64,000 nucleotides of DNA from Holophagales bacterium. GTDB lineage: Bacteria > Acidobacteriota > Thermoanaerobaculia > Multivoradales > JAGPDF01. The stretch lies in NCBI GenBank assembly GCA_016699405.1, contig CP064972.1, forward strand, positions 2,387,501-2,451,500, read 5' to 3'. Positions within the stretch are counted from its first letter, which is position 1. The number at the start of each line of letters is the position of its first letter. A program made the position numbers and the translations under genes. The notes beneath the pieces are model-generated. The model searched no databases. It was not told where the DNA came from and saw nothing but the letters and a program-made list of their open reading frames with translations. Shown here piece by piece: positions 8,099-15,668 of this stretch.

Positions 8099-9730
8099 TC
8101 AGATGTCCAGGCGGTCGTGCGGCGCGAAGAGGGCCGACGGGTTGAGGGTCCCGTGCGGATCGAGCGCCCGGGCGGCGGCGGCGAGCGCGTCGGCAAGCGG
8201 CGGTCCCACCGCCTCGCGGTACCACGGTGCGTGCCAGTTGCCGATCCCGTGGTGGTGCGAGAGCGTGCCGCCGGCATCGAGCAGCGCGCGCGTCGCCGTG
8301 CGCTTGAGCTCCGCCCAGCCGGCGACGGTGGCGTCGGCTTCGCTCGAGCAGGGGAAGAAGAAGGTGAAGTAGAGCGAGGCGCCGTCGCGATAGGGGTGGG
8401 AGACGTGCGCCAGGACGGGCACTGGCAGCGCCGCGCGCACCGCCTCGGCGATCGTGGCGAGCGACGACCACGGCCCGGCGGTCTCGAAGGTGTCGGTGGC
8501 GATGCCGCGATCGAGCAGTGCGTCGCGCAGGTAGGGATGGCGGAAGCGATCGCCGAGCCACTTGCGGCCCGGGCCGCTCCCCAGTCCGAGCGCCCGGAAG
8601 CGCGTCAGGATCTCCGCCGCGCCGCCGTGCGCGCTCCACAACGTGCCCGGGCTGCCGGCGGCGCCGAGCAGCAGGAGGCAGCCGAAGCCGCGCCGGCCGT
8701 GGAGGCGCAGCCAGCCGCGCAGGGCGGTGCCGGCGAGCCGGTGTCCGGCGAGCCCGGTGGCCATCGCGACCTCGGTCTCCGGCGGATTGGAGAGCCGGAG
8801 CATGGCGAGCGGCAGGCCGGAGAGCGCGAGCTCGCGCACGGCGTCGAGCGCCGCTCTCCAGTCCGGCAGCAGGTAGGCGCGGACTTCGCGCGCCGCCGGA
8901 GCGGGGCGCACGCGCAGCGTCGCGGCGGTGATCACGCCCAGCCGTCCTTCGCTGCCGAGCAGGAGGGCGAGCGGATCGGGTCCGACGGCGGCGGCCGGGC
9001 GCGGCCGGACACGCAGCGCGCCGGCCGGCGCGCTCGCCTCGACGCCGGCGACGAGATCCTCGATCCGTCCGAAGCCCATCGACTCCTGGCCGGAGGCGCG
9101 CGTGGCGATCCAGCCGCCGACGGTGGAGAGCTCCCACGACTGCGGGAAGTGGCCGAGCGTCAGGCCGTGCGGCGCGAGCGCCGCCTCGACGTCGGGCCCG
9201 GTGGTGCCGGCGCCGAAGGTGGCGAGTCCGGAGTCGTCGTCGAGGGTGAGGAGACCGGAGAGCTGCGAGAGATCGAGGACGACGCCGGGGGGATCGTCGG
9301 CGCGCCGCGACGGCTGCGTGTTGACGCCGCCGGTGACGGAGGTGCCGCCGCCCCACGGCGTGAGGTGCAGGCCTTCGCGGTCGCACGCCACGATCGCCGC
9401 CGCGACCGCCGCGGCATGGCACGGTCGCAGCACGCCGTCGGGCACCGCCGGCACGCTGCCGCTGCGCAGCCGCACGAGGTCGGTGAGCCCCTGCCCGCGC
9501 GCATGCGCGAGCCGATCGAGCGGGTCGGTCGAGATCCCCGCGAGCCCCGCGACCTCCGGCAGCGCGCGCCCGGTCGCGAACGCCCCCGCCGATGCCGCGT
9601 CGAACGCCGGCACCGCCGGCCCCGCCACGAACCGCTCCGCCAGCCAGGCAAGCATCGCCCCCGACGGCTCCAGCCGCTCGCCCTCGAACCCCCACCCGCC
9701 GAGCCGGCGGGGGCGTGGGGTGGTGGTCAT
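8099..9730 (-). CDS. FAD-binding oxidoreductase, alkylglycerone-phosphate synthase (AGPS)-like
   Basis: 543 residues, FAD-linked oxidase C-type family. The FAD-binding PWGGGTSVTGG is at ~125-135, a second AGPS-like block FPQSWELSTVGGWIATRASG near 215 is followed by ESMGFGRIEDLV, and the catalytic His cluster SHHHGIGNWHAPW is near the C-terminus. In AGPS this flavoenzyme exchanges the acyl chain of acyl-DHAP for a fatty alcohol, making the ether bond of plasmalogen-type lipids. D-lactate and glycolate oxidases share the fold, but the G-FGRIEDLV and HHHG patterns favour AGPS. First gene of the operon with glpD and a lipid kinase. No fatty-alcohol-forming reductase or DHAP acyltransferase is visible in the window. 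Confidence 0.85.
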   Translation of the reverse strand: MTTTPRPRRLGGWGFEGERLEPSGAMLAWLAERFVAGPAVPAFDAASAGAFATGRALPEVAGLAGISTDPLDRLAHARGQGLTDLVRLRSGSVPAVPDGVLRPCHAAAVAAAIVACDREGLHLTPWGGGTSVTGGVNTQPSRRADDPPGVVLDLSQLSGLLTLDDDSGLATFGAGTTGPDVEAALAPHGLTLGHFPQSWELSTVGGWIATRASGQESMGFGRIEDLVAGVEASAPAGALRVRPRPAAAVGPDPLALLLGSEGRLGVITAATLRVRPAPAAREVRAYLLPDWRAALDAVRELALSGLPLAMLRLSNPPETEVAMATGLAGHRLAGTALRGWLRLHGRRGFGCLLLLGAAGSPGTLWSAHGGAAEILTRFRALGLGSGPGRKWLGDRFRHPYLRDALLDRGIATDTFETAGPWSSLATIAEAVRAALPVPVLAHVSHPYRDGASLYFTFFFPCSSEADATVAGWAELKRTATRALLDAGGTLSHHHGIGNWHAPWYREAVGPPLADALAAAARALDPHGTLNPSALFAPHDRLDI

Positions 9731-10140
9731 GGGGGGAGTCTATGCGGGAAATGCGTCCGGGCTGAGTTCCCGACTCAGGGGCGGCCGAGTGGACTGGTGA
9801 CGTCTGCGCCGTGCAGCCGCGGCTCCCGCAGCGCCGGGCAAGGCTTCAACTACTTGAGCTCGGCTCGCCGCCGTCCGAGGCCGGGTGGTTAGCGAGTGCT
9901 CACGTCACCTCGTACTCGCCGCCCCGGTGGTGTCACTTCTGCACTTCACGATTGACACTCGTTTCGCCAGTGCGTAGGCTTCGCGCAAGTCACCGGATCA
10001 TGCAACTCGTCGACCTCTCGTCGCCCCGCTCCCGCTTGGGCGATTTGGCAGGAAGTTCCGCGCCTGCCAGTTCGCTTTAGGGGAGTGGGTTGGGTCGATT
10101 AGGACCTTAGGCAGAGGCAGACCGGCGAGGATAGTGGGCT
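9731..10140. other. intergenic region at the left edge of the accessory island
   Basis: About 410 bases with visibly lower GC than the flanking AGPS gene. An open frame at 9811-10080 has no motif or credible start. The only signal seen is the promoter-like sequence at 9952-9980. Confidence 0.5.
9952..9980 (+). promoter_or_regulatory. candidate sigma70-type promoter
   Basis: A consensus -35 TTGACA at 9952-9957, a 17-bp spacer and TAGGCT at 9975-9980. It would start transcription near 9987 and drive the HEPN-like gene at 10141. A perfect -35 is unusual in this GC-rich window. Confidence 0.4.
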
Positions 10141-10764
10141 GTGCGCGCCGTCAGCGAGCTAGATGTTCACCACGCCTATCGCCTCGCCGGTAGGTTCTCG
10201 AAGGCGGCAGTCGTTATCGTCGAATCTGCACGAGGACTGTTCGCACTGGGCGACTCTGCCCGCCCAAGCTCTCTCCTGCCAGTCCTCATGAAGGACCGCG
10301 GTCGCCTCTATTGCTTCTTCGGCAACCCTGGGGGCGGCATAGACATGGACATGGTCAACCCATACGTTACCAACGCGGCATTCTCATTGGATCTGTATCT
10401 CAAGGTCCTGCTTTTCGTCGAGCAAGGCCGCTGGAGCGGCGGGCATGGACTCCTGGGACTGTTCGCTGGGCTTTCCAAGCGATCAAAGGCCGCCATCAGA
10501 ACTCGCTTCGACCTCTTGGTCGCCGAGAATCCGGACTACATCTTCATACGACACCATATCCGGAGTGAGACATCGCTGAAGGAGTTCGAATGGGACCTGG
10601 ACGTGTTGCTTGGCAATAGCTCCAGTGCATTCGTCGACTTTCGCTATTCGTTCGACCGTGGCGTCGGTTGGTTCGCGGGCTTCTGGGAACTCAAGGAGGC
10701 CTTGGCTTCTCGGATTGTCGAACTCAGGCCGGAAATGGGCAGTCTCGTCGTCAATGAGGGCTGA
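10141..10764 (+). CDS. HEPN-like hypothetical protein
   Basis: 207 residues from GTG 10141, with GAGG about 13 bases upstream. The segment AFSLDLYLKVLLFVEQGRW followed by GHGLLGLFAGLSKRSK (residues ~80-120) resembles the paired helices and GH-L-LF pattern of HEPN-like domains, many of which are RNA-binding or RNase components of toxin-antitoxin and defence loci. Whether it keeps an active RNase centre is not clear. No adjacent MNT nucleotidyltransferase partner is seen. Codon choice is less GC-biased than the neighbouring core genes, consistent with recent acquisition. Confidence 0.55.
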   Translation: MRAVSELDVHHAYRLAGRFSKAAVVIVESARGLFALGDSARPSSLLPVLMKDRGRLYCFFGNPGGGIDMDMVNPYVTNAAFSLDLYLKVLLFVEQGRWSGGHGLLGLFAGLSKRSKAAIRTRFDLLVAENPDYIFIRHHIRSETSLKEFEWDLDVLLGNSSSAFVDFRYSFDRGVGWFAGFWELKEALASRIVELRPEMGSLVVNEG

Positions 10765-10810
10765 CTCAGCAAGCAGGTTGTAGCTGCGCGCCGCGAAGCG
10801 CAGCGGCGCT

Positions 10811-11899
10811 TTAGGGCAGGCTCGGGCAGCAGTACGTGTCCGCGATCATGTTTCCAGTGGTCGATGGGCCGCTGAACGTGAAGGTGGTCGGCAAGGCATC
10901 GCTATAGGTTTGAAACCGGCATTGTTGATTCTTGTACACCGCCGGGGTCGGCCAGCAACTCACGGGTGGCTGATCCGAGCAGGCCACCCCGCAGTTTGGG
11001 CACGAACAAGCGCGGCATTGGTAATACGCACTGAACGTATACTTGGCATTGACAATTCCGATGGTGTAGGGGGCGGGACACAGGGGGACTTGCGGATTTT
11101 CGTGCGGCCAACTGAGCGCGAAGAACGCATCGGACACGCTCTTCGTGTTGGCATAGGTCGCGAAAATCAGCGTCCCGACCGAAAGCGGTGCGGTCGGCGG
11201 ATACGGATTGGGAATGATGCAGCCCGACGACTGGAAAGTGACGATCGCTCTTTCGAGATTGACGGTGCCGGATAGGTACACACTGGTGTTGGTAAGGCTT
11301 GCCGGCTGATTCAGGACGCTGAGCGTGAACCCCCACGATTGAGAGAACAGTCGAACCAGCTCGGGGGCTCCGGTCGTGTTGATTCTGGTGCCGTCGGAGG
11401 CACGCAGCGGAAACTGGAACAGGATCGTGGCCGATTGCCCGGGCTTGACGGCATCCTTCGACTTCCAGACATAGCGACCGTTGTTGATCTGGCCACTGCC
11501 CTTGGTCCCCGTCACCTTCACGCTGTTCATGAACGCGGAAGGGCTCGAATAGCCGGATGGGATCGCGCTCCAGACGATCTTCACGTTCCCGGGCTTGTAC
11601 CCGAGAGAAGAGTCGCCATTGTCGATAGTGAACTTCAGGTTCACCAGGTTGTTGGTCGGGTCGAGGATGTACCCGTCGGCCGGCGCATTACTGCCGGGAG
11701 CTTGGCCAATGGGCTGTGCGAAGTCCCGTGGGTTGTTTCCTGAGCCGTCTGTGAATTGCGCCATCGCGAAGAACGGGTTGGCAGAAGCGCTGCTCGAGGA
11801 TTGCATCTGGCCGCCGGAGCTCTGGGACTGGGAGAAGCTTGGCCATGCCCCGCACGACAGGGCAAGAGTGACAACAGTGAGAAAGGTGCGCGGCTTCAT
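10811..11899 (-). CDS. secreted Cys-rich hypothetical protein
   Basis: 362 residues starting at ATG 11899 with GGGGGAG upstream. A classical Sec signal peptide (TFLTVVTLALSCGAWPSFSQ) is followed by a Ser/Gln-rich linker, a beta-rich body with many Asn, Thr and Ser residues, and a Cys-rich C-terminus (CRACSCPNCGVACS near 300, CCPSLP at the end). No catalytic motif is recognised; an extracytoplasmic adhesin-like or structural role is possible. Composition is markedly less GC-rich than core genes here. It is convergent with the HEPN-like gene. Confidence 0.7.
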   Translation of the reverse strand: MKPRTFLTVVTLALSCGAWPSFSQSQSSGGQMQSSSSASANPFFAMAQFTDGSGNNPRDFAQPIGQAPGSNAPADGYILDPTNNLVNLKFTIDNGDSSLGYKPGNVKIVWSAIPSGYSSPSAFMNSVKVTGTKGSGQINNGRYVWKSKDAVKPGQSATILFQFPLRASDGTRINTTGAPELVRLFSQSWGFTLSVLNQPASLTNTSVYLSGTVNLERAIVTFQSSGCIIPNPYPPTAPLSVGTLIFATYANTKSVSDAFFALSWPHENPQVPLCPAPYTIGIVNAKYTFSAYYQCRACSCPNCGVACSDQPPVSCWPTPAVYKNQQCRFQTYSDALPTTFTFSGPSTTGNMIADTYCCPSLP

Positions 11900-12085
11900 C
11901 GTTCTCCCCCCATGGAGGCTTGCCTTGTGGCCTCATCAAGCCGAACCAAGATCGGCGCTCATTCGATGGGCCGGAAGTTGGGACCGCTCCCGAATGCGGG
12001 CGACGATATCGGAGTGTATGTGCGAGCTCAAGACGTTCCGACACCCGATCCCCGAGGCGGAGTCGAACGAAGTGGTGTCTTGGTC

Positions 12086-12490
12086 GTGACCGCCTCGCCC
12101 GGGACCTTCCTGCGCAGCATCCTTCTCGCTGTGCTCCTGGCCGTGTCGACCGGTTGCGCCTCGATCTCTGCTCCTCTGGGTCGCCTGGCTGACGGCTCGC
12201 CGGTCCCGAAGGGAGCGTCTTTCACTCCACCTGTCCTGGTGACCAAGATGCCGTTGGACCGCCTCGCTCGGGTTGGTTCAGCCGGCGTTCGCGGGATCTT
12301 CCGCGCTGAGTTGATCATTTCAGAGGAAGGACTCGTGGTCGGGGAGAGCGTCACCCATTCCCTGGGTGACGCCGCGGATGCCGAGCTTCTGCCGGTTCTT
12401 CGCCGTCTCGTGTTCACGCCGGCAGTGCTCGACGGCAAGCCGGTCGCCGTGATGTATTCCATGACTCTGAACTTCACCTCGTTGCACTGA
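12086..12490 (+). CDS. lipoprotein with TonB C-terminal-like domain
   Basis: About 134 residues from GTG 12086 (TTG 12080 would add two). A hydrophobic stretch SILLAVLLAVSTGCAS gives a lipobox cleaved before Cys. After a short linker, residues ~65-134 match a TonB C-terminal fold: GVRGIFRAELIISEEG, then ADAELLPVLRRLVFTPAVLDGKPV and a closing beta strand MTLNF. The frame stays open far upstream, but that part is not protein-like. Such small TonB_C lipoproteins often act without ExbBD; the partner is unknown. Confidence 0.65.
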   Translation: MTASPGTFLRSILLAVLLAVSTGCASISAPLGRLADGSPVPKGASFTPPVLVTKMPLDRLARVGSAGVRGIFRAELIISEEGLVVGESVTHSLGDAADAELLPVLRRLVFTPAVLDGKPVAVMYSMTLNFTSLH

Positions 12491-12514
12491 GGGGCTTGGC
12501 GCCCAGGACTCGGG

Positions 12515-13009
12515 ATGATGGGAAGAGACTTGAAGAGGCCGAGGGTAGTCCTCTGGTTGGCCCTGCTCGCCGCAGAGCTCGCGGGCTGCTGGTTCTCCTC
12601 CGTCGAGAGCCTGCGGGTCGCGAGCTCGGACGGATGAACCGAGGCGGTTGCCCTTCAAGAACAGCTTCGTGCGCTCGGCAAGGCGAGCTCGCTTCAGGCG
12701 AGAGTGTTCGTTGTCGCTCGGGGAGAGAATGCTCGCAGCGGTGAGCTGGTGGCGACCGTCCTGTTCTCGTCTTCCGTCGATCGCGTCGCGTTTCGCGCGG
12801 TGTGGCGTGACGCCGGAGTGCTCGAGGTGCAATTCGTGCACGCCGTCGAGGCGCGGCTCGACCGCGAGTCGGTGACCGTGGCGAGCCGAGCGATCGAAGC
12901 CCGCCTCGTGGACTGCTCGCCGGATTGGAGACGATGCGCCCCGGCGCGTCGGCCGGTTGACGGGAACGACGTGTTCAGTAGCAAGGGCAGCGGACGAAGC
13001 ACGAGGTGA
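12515..13009 (+). pseudogene. lipoprotein gene interrupted by in-frame TGA
   Basis: ATG codons at 12515 and 12518 open a lipoprotein signal peptide (VVLWLALLAAELAGC, lipobox LAGC) and the frame runs 40 codons to TGA at 12635-12637. The same frame then continues open for 123 more codons (TEAVALQEQLRALG ... VFVVARGENARSG) to TGA at 13007-13009, with an even character across the stop. This looks like one ~160-residue lipoprotein broken by a single nonsense change or base error. No other start or ribosome site explains the downstream half well. Function not recognised. Confidence 0.55.
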
Positions 13010-13193
13010 GCTCGGTCGACCGACCACAGCTCCAGAGTAGCCCTCTGGTTCCTAGTGCGAGGCCAGTGGCACCGCTTCGAGCGGCACCCCGGCTGGCGTG
13101 TGGCCGCGTCGGGCCGGGAAGCGGCAGGCAGCTCTTCGAGCCCGGGTTGCCGCCGCAGCTGGATCGTGGCGAGCGGAGAAGCCGACCGTCGGT

Positions 13194-13211
13194 GGTATCG
13201 TTGGACGTACC
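13194..13211 (+). promoter_or_regulatory. operator/-10-like element abutting Phd-type antitoxin
   Basis: GGTATCGTTGGACGTACC ends one base before the antitoxin ATG and has GGTA/TACC inverted ends. A near-identical sequence is at 14574-14591 before the second antitoxin. TATCGT, six bases before the ATG region, could be a -10 giving a leaderless mRNA; no Shine-Dalgarno is present. Confidence 0.4.
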
Positions 13212-13493
13212 ATGAGAGCGTTCAACGTCGAAGAGGACATCCGCCCGCTTTCGGAGTTTCGTGCCGACGCGGCGGGCTTGTTGGCGCGGGTGCGGCGAAC
13301 CAAGCGCGCCTTGGTGCTCACCCAGCGTGGCCATACCTCGGCCGTCGTCCTCGACCCGGCGGAGTACCAGCGCCTCGTCGACGAGCTCGATCTGCTGCGC
13401 GACATCCATGCTGCTTCGCGCGAGCTCGAGAGCGGCGAAGGAGTGTCCCATCGGGCGGCGAAAGCTCGCGCCCTGGCGAGGCTCGAGGGGTGA
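13212..13493 (+). CDS. type II antitoxin, Phd/YefM family (copy 1)
   Basis: 93 residues. The N-terminal IRPLSEFRADAAGLLARVRRTKRALVLTQRG pattern and SAVVLDPAEYQRL are typical of Phd/YefM antitoxins, whose N-terminal fold binds the operator while the C-terminal tail wraps the toxin. Here the tail runs from ~65 (DIHAASRELESGEG). ATG 13212 is chosen because the family N-terminus begins there and the paralogue at 14592 shares it. Its TGA overlaps the GTG start of the RelE/ParE toxin, so the pair is translationally coupled and probably autoregulated through 13194-13211. Confidence 0.88.
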   Translation: MRAFNVEEDIRPLSEFRADAAGLLARVRRTKRALVLTQRGHTSAVVLDPAEYQRLVDELDLLRDIHAASRELESGEGVSHRAAKARALARLEG

Positions 13494-13786
13494 GAGTCGT
13501 CTGGGCTCCGCTGGCGATCGAGCGCGCGGTGGAGCAGGCGAAGTTCATCGCAGAAGACAAACCCGAGGCTGCGCACCGCTGCCTCGGCGACCTGTTCACG
13601 TCGGTTGCCAATCTCTCGAAGCTCCCGCAGCTCGGGCGGCAGGTTCCCGAGCTCGGACGCGCCGATCTCCGCGAGCTCGACATCCGCGGCTACCGCGTCA
13701 TCTACCGATTAGAGAAGCGCCAAGTCTCCATCCTCACGGTGCGCCACGGGCGTCGTCTCTTCGATTCGTCCGAAGTCGGCGGATAG
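13490..13786 (+). CDS. type II toxin, RelE/ParE family
   Basis: 98 residues from GTG 13490, overlapping the antitoxin stop by four bases. MRVVWAPLAIERAVEQAKFI is the usual ParE/RelE N-terminal helix pair, followed by LPQLGRQVPELG, RELDIRGYRVIYR and the closing VSILTVRHGRRLF. These toxins either poison gyrase (ParE) or cut mRNA at the ribosome (RelE); sequence alone does not decide. The basic and aromatic residues of the C-terminal strands (R, Y, H, R) are retained, so it is likely active. Confidence 0.88.
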   Translation: MRVVWAPLAIERAVEQAKFIAEDKPEAAHRCLGDLFTSVANLSKLPQLGRQVPELGRADLRELDIRGYRVIYRLEKRQVSILTVRHGRRLFDSSEVGG

Positions 13787-13924
13787 CCCCTCGTCACCCG
13801 AGGAGTGGCCCGCGTCGCTTTCGGATGGAGACAGCAAGGGCTCGCACCGAGTCTGCTGTATGGTTGACAGAGAGACGCAGCGCGAGGTCGATGGCTCTGC
13901 TTGGTGGTGCTGCGAGACATCCCC

Positions 13925-14506
13925 ATGATCGTCGATGTCACTCCACGACAGCTCCAGTACTTGGCTTTCATCGCGCAGTACCTCGAGGTTGCAGGGGTTG
14001 CTCCGTCGGAGGGCGACATCGCGGAGTACTTCGGCGTGAGTGGGCCGTCGGCGCACCAGATGGTCGTCACCCTCGAGACGAAGGGTCTGTTGGCTCGGCT
14101 TCCGGGACGGTCGCGCTCCATCCGCCTGCTGGTCTCGCGGGGGGTTCTGCCGGTGGTCGGCGAGCCTGGAAAAGAGGCGCCCAGCAGGCATACCGGAATG
14201 GCCTCTTTCGCTCTGGCTCTGGCGAAGCGGTTCGCAACGTCCAACGCACACTCGCTCGCCCGCTTCGCGAGTGTTCTTCGCTTGGCGTACCGAGTTGAGG
14301 AGCTCCTGCTGGCGGACGGTGCCGGCCCGCGAGTTGCCGAGCGAGCGAGGAAGGCAGTCCAGCGCATCGCGGACTCGATGGTTGGCGAGAGCCGCAGGAG
14401 CAGAAGGCCGGCGTCCGCAGCCGAAGTGCGCCGCGGGCCCGCGCCGGCACCGTCGCCCAAGAAGCCCCGGCGCGAGGTTCCACCCGAACAGCGCGATCTC
14501 TTCTAG
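13925..14506 (+). CDS. LexA-type winged-helix protein without protease domain
   Basis: About 193 residues from ATG 13925 (TTG 13901 would add eight). Residues ~5-65 match the LexA N-terminal winged helix: TPRQLQYLAFIAQYL, APSEGDIAEYFGVS, SAHQMVVTLETKGLL, then RSRSIRLL. The S24 Ser-Lys autoprotease domain is missing. Instead there is a helical region (~95-160) and a basic Pro/Arg tail ending RREVPPEQRDLF. It therefore could not be inactivated by RecA-stimulated self-cleavage and may act as a simple repressor. It lies between two TA modules, in the same orientation. Confidence 0.75.
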   Translation: MIVDVTPRQLQYLAFIAQYLEVAGVAPSEGDIAEYFGVSGPSAHQMVVTLETKGLLARLPGRSRSIRLLVSRGVLPVVGEPGKEAPSRHTGMASFALALAKRFATSNAHSLARFASVLRLAYRVEELLLADGAGPRVAERARKAVQRIADSMVGESRRSRRPASAAEVRRGPAPAPSPKKPRREVPPEQRDLF

Positions 14507-14573
14507 GAGGGTCTGCGAGCCTTCACGCTGGGTGGCCTTCGTGTCCCGTCGAAAGCCTGATCTGACGGCCATG

Positions 14574-14591
14574 GGTAGCGTTGGACTTACC
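14574..14591 (+). promoter_or_regulatory. operator/-10-like element before second antitoxin
   Basis: GGTAGCGTTGGACTTACC differs from 13194-13211 at two positions and likewise abuts the ATG. Conservation of the non-coding bases suggests a functional operator or leaderless promoter copied with the gene. Confidence 0.4.
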
Positions 14592-14873
14592 ATGAGAGCG
14601 CTCAACGCCGAAGAGGGCATCCGCCCGTTCTCGGAGTTCCGTGCCGACGCGGGGGACCTGTGGGCGCAGGTTCGACGTACCCACAGTGCCGTGGTGCTCA
14701 CGCAGCGCGGGCAGACGTCCGCCGTCGTCCTCGACTTGGCGGAGTATCGGTGGCTCGTCAACGAGCTCGATCTGCTGCGCGACATCGACGCCGCGTCGCG
14801 GGAGCTCGAGCGCGGCGAAGAGCTGTTCCCGCGCGCAGCGAAGGCTCGGGTCCTGGCGAGGCTCTGGGAGTGA
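14592..14873 (+). CDS. type II antitoxin, Phd/YefM family (copy 2, orphan)
   Basis: 93 residues, identical to the antitoxin at 13212 at 69 of 93 aligned positions without gaps, including IRP-SEFRADA, TSAVVLD-AEY and RAAKAR-LARL. The start is fixed by the same ATGAGAGCG context. The module was evidently duplicated around the LexA-like gene. Its toxin partner is reduced to a 20-codon stub (14870-14932), so this antitoxin is an orphan that may now neutralise the intact copy-1 toxin or serve only as a repressor. Confidence 0.85.
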   Translation: MRALNAEEGIRPFSEFRADAGDLWAQVRRTHSAVVLTQRGQTSAVVLDLAEYRWLVNELDLLRDIDAASRELERGEELFPRAAKARVLARLWE

Positions 14874-14932
14874 TCGTCGTCTGGTCTCCGGTGGCGCTCT
14901 TCCTCAAGCCTCCGGCGTGCGGGTCGGAGTGA
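14870..14932 (+). pseudogene. remnant of RelE/ParE toxin N-terminus
   Basis: GTG 14870 overlaps the antitoxin stop exactly as in the intact pair. The product begins MIVVWSPVAL, parallel to MRVVWAPLAI of the intact toxin, then diverges (FLKPPACGSE) and stops at 14930-14932. The rest of the toxin is not found downstream, which indicates deletion and not a point mutation. Confidence 0.65.
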
Positions 14933-14990
14933 AGTGTGGGGGAGTGCTGTCACCCCGTTGGGAGAGGAGCGGACGGCGCCTCGCCGCAGG

Positions 14991-15329
14991 TCAGTCGCCG
15001 ACGATCTCGTCGAGCCCCTCGACGAGGCGCGAGAGCTCTTCGGGCGACACGCGCCCCAGGCGCTTGCCGAGCCGCTCGGTGGAGAGCGTGCGAATCTGCG
15101 AGACCTTGGCCCACGACCGCTTGGGGAGACGTGCCGAGGTGAGCTCGACCGCCAGCGGGAAGCCGGCGCGCGGTTCCTGACTCGTGACCGCGAGCGCGAT
15201 CACCGTGCCGGATCTCTCGTTGAAGACCTCGTGACTCAGGACCAGCACCGGCCGCTGGCCCGCTTGTTCGTGGCCGCGAAGCGGATCGAGGTCCGCCCAG
15301 AGAATCTCGCCCCTCAGTACTCGGGCCAC
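14991..15329 (-). CDS. MazF/PemK-type toxin
   Basis: 112 residues. The opening RGEILWADLDPLRGHEQAGQ is the MazF/PemK hallmark, followed by RPVLVLSHEVFNERSGTVIALAVTS and the strand with KVSQIRTLSTERL. MazF toxins are sequence-specific endoribonucleases with an SH3-like barrel, using the Arg and Thr of the conserved R-VL-S and T-S motifs, both present. GTG 15329 is preferred and overlaps the upstream antitoxin by 16 bases, so the two are coupled. Convergent with the orphan Phd antitoxin. Confidence 0.88.
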   Translation of the reverse strand: MARVLRGEILWADLDPLRGHEQAGQRPVLVLSHEVFNERSGTVIALAVTSQEPRAGFPLAVELTSARLPKRSWAKVSQIRTLSTERLGKRLGRVSPEELSRLVEGLDEIVGD

Positions 15330-15553
15330 GCCGACTCCCCGATCAGGTGGCTGTCGGCTTCCGCTCGTTCGGCGGCGCGGTCGAGCTTGGCGCACTCCGT
15401 CGCCAGCCGCGTGCGTCTCAGGCGCGCGAGCTTTTCGTGGACCGCATCCTGGATCAGCCTGCTGCGGCTCGGCGAGAGGCCCTTGCTCACCAGGGCGTCG
15501 ACTTCCTGCAAGTCCCCGGGGTCGATCGAGATGGCGATCTTGGCGGTGGGCAT
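15314..15553 (-). CDS. ribbon-helix-helix antitoxin, MazE/CopG-like
   Basis: 79 residues. AKIAISIDPGDLQEVDALV followed by SPSRSRLIQDAVHEKL is a ribbon-helix-helix DNA-binding domain, with the antiparallel strand at IAISI. The C-terminal ~35 residues (ATECAKLDRAAERAEAD) are the probable toxin-wrapping segment. It precedes and overlaps the MazF-like toxin, the usual antitoxin-first order. An operator-like motif lies at 15562-15582. Confidence 0.85.
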   Translation of the reverse strand: MPTAKIAISIDPGDLQEVDALVSKGLSPSRSRLIQDAVHEKLARLRRTRLATECAKLDRAAERAEADSHLIGESAWPEY

Positions 15554-15561
15554 GAAGGAAT

Positions 15562-15582
15562 GGTATCACTGCTGGTCGTACC
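15562..15582 (-). promoter_or_regulatory. operator-like motif upstream of MazE-like antitoxin
   Basis: The 21-base segment read on the minus strand begins GGTACGACCAGC and ends GATACC. The Phd-promoter element read in the same sense is GGTACGTCCAACGATACC, so the two differ mainly by a three-base insertion. It may be a shared regulatory site among unrelated TA modules. Confidence 0.35.
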
Positions 15583-15668
15583 GCGGGCGGCTTGCCTCGC
15601 GAGGTTCCGGCCGGCACCTTGACGCCCCCGGTCAGCTCTCCCATCGGCAGTCGGCGTAGAGTCGCTCC

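Noticed and set aside
12635..12637. TGA as a selenocysteine codon
   Set aside because: No selenoprotein family matches, no SECIS-like hairpin directly follows, and the residue lies in a linker just after a lipoprotein signal.
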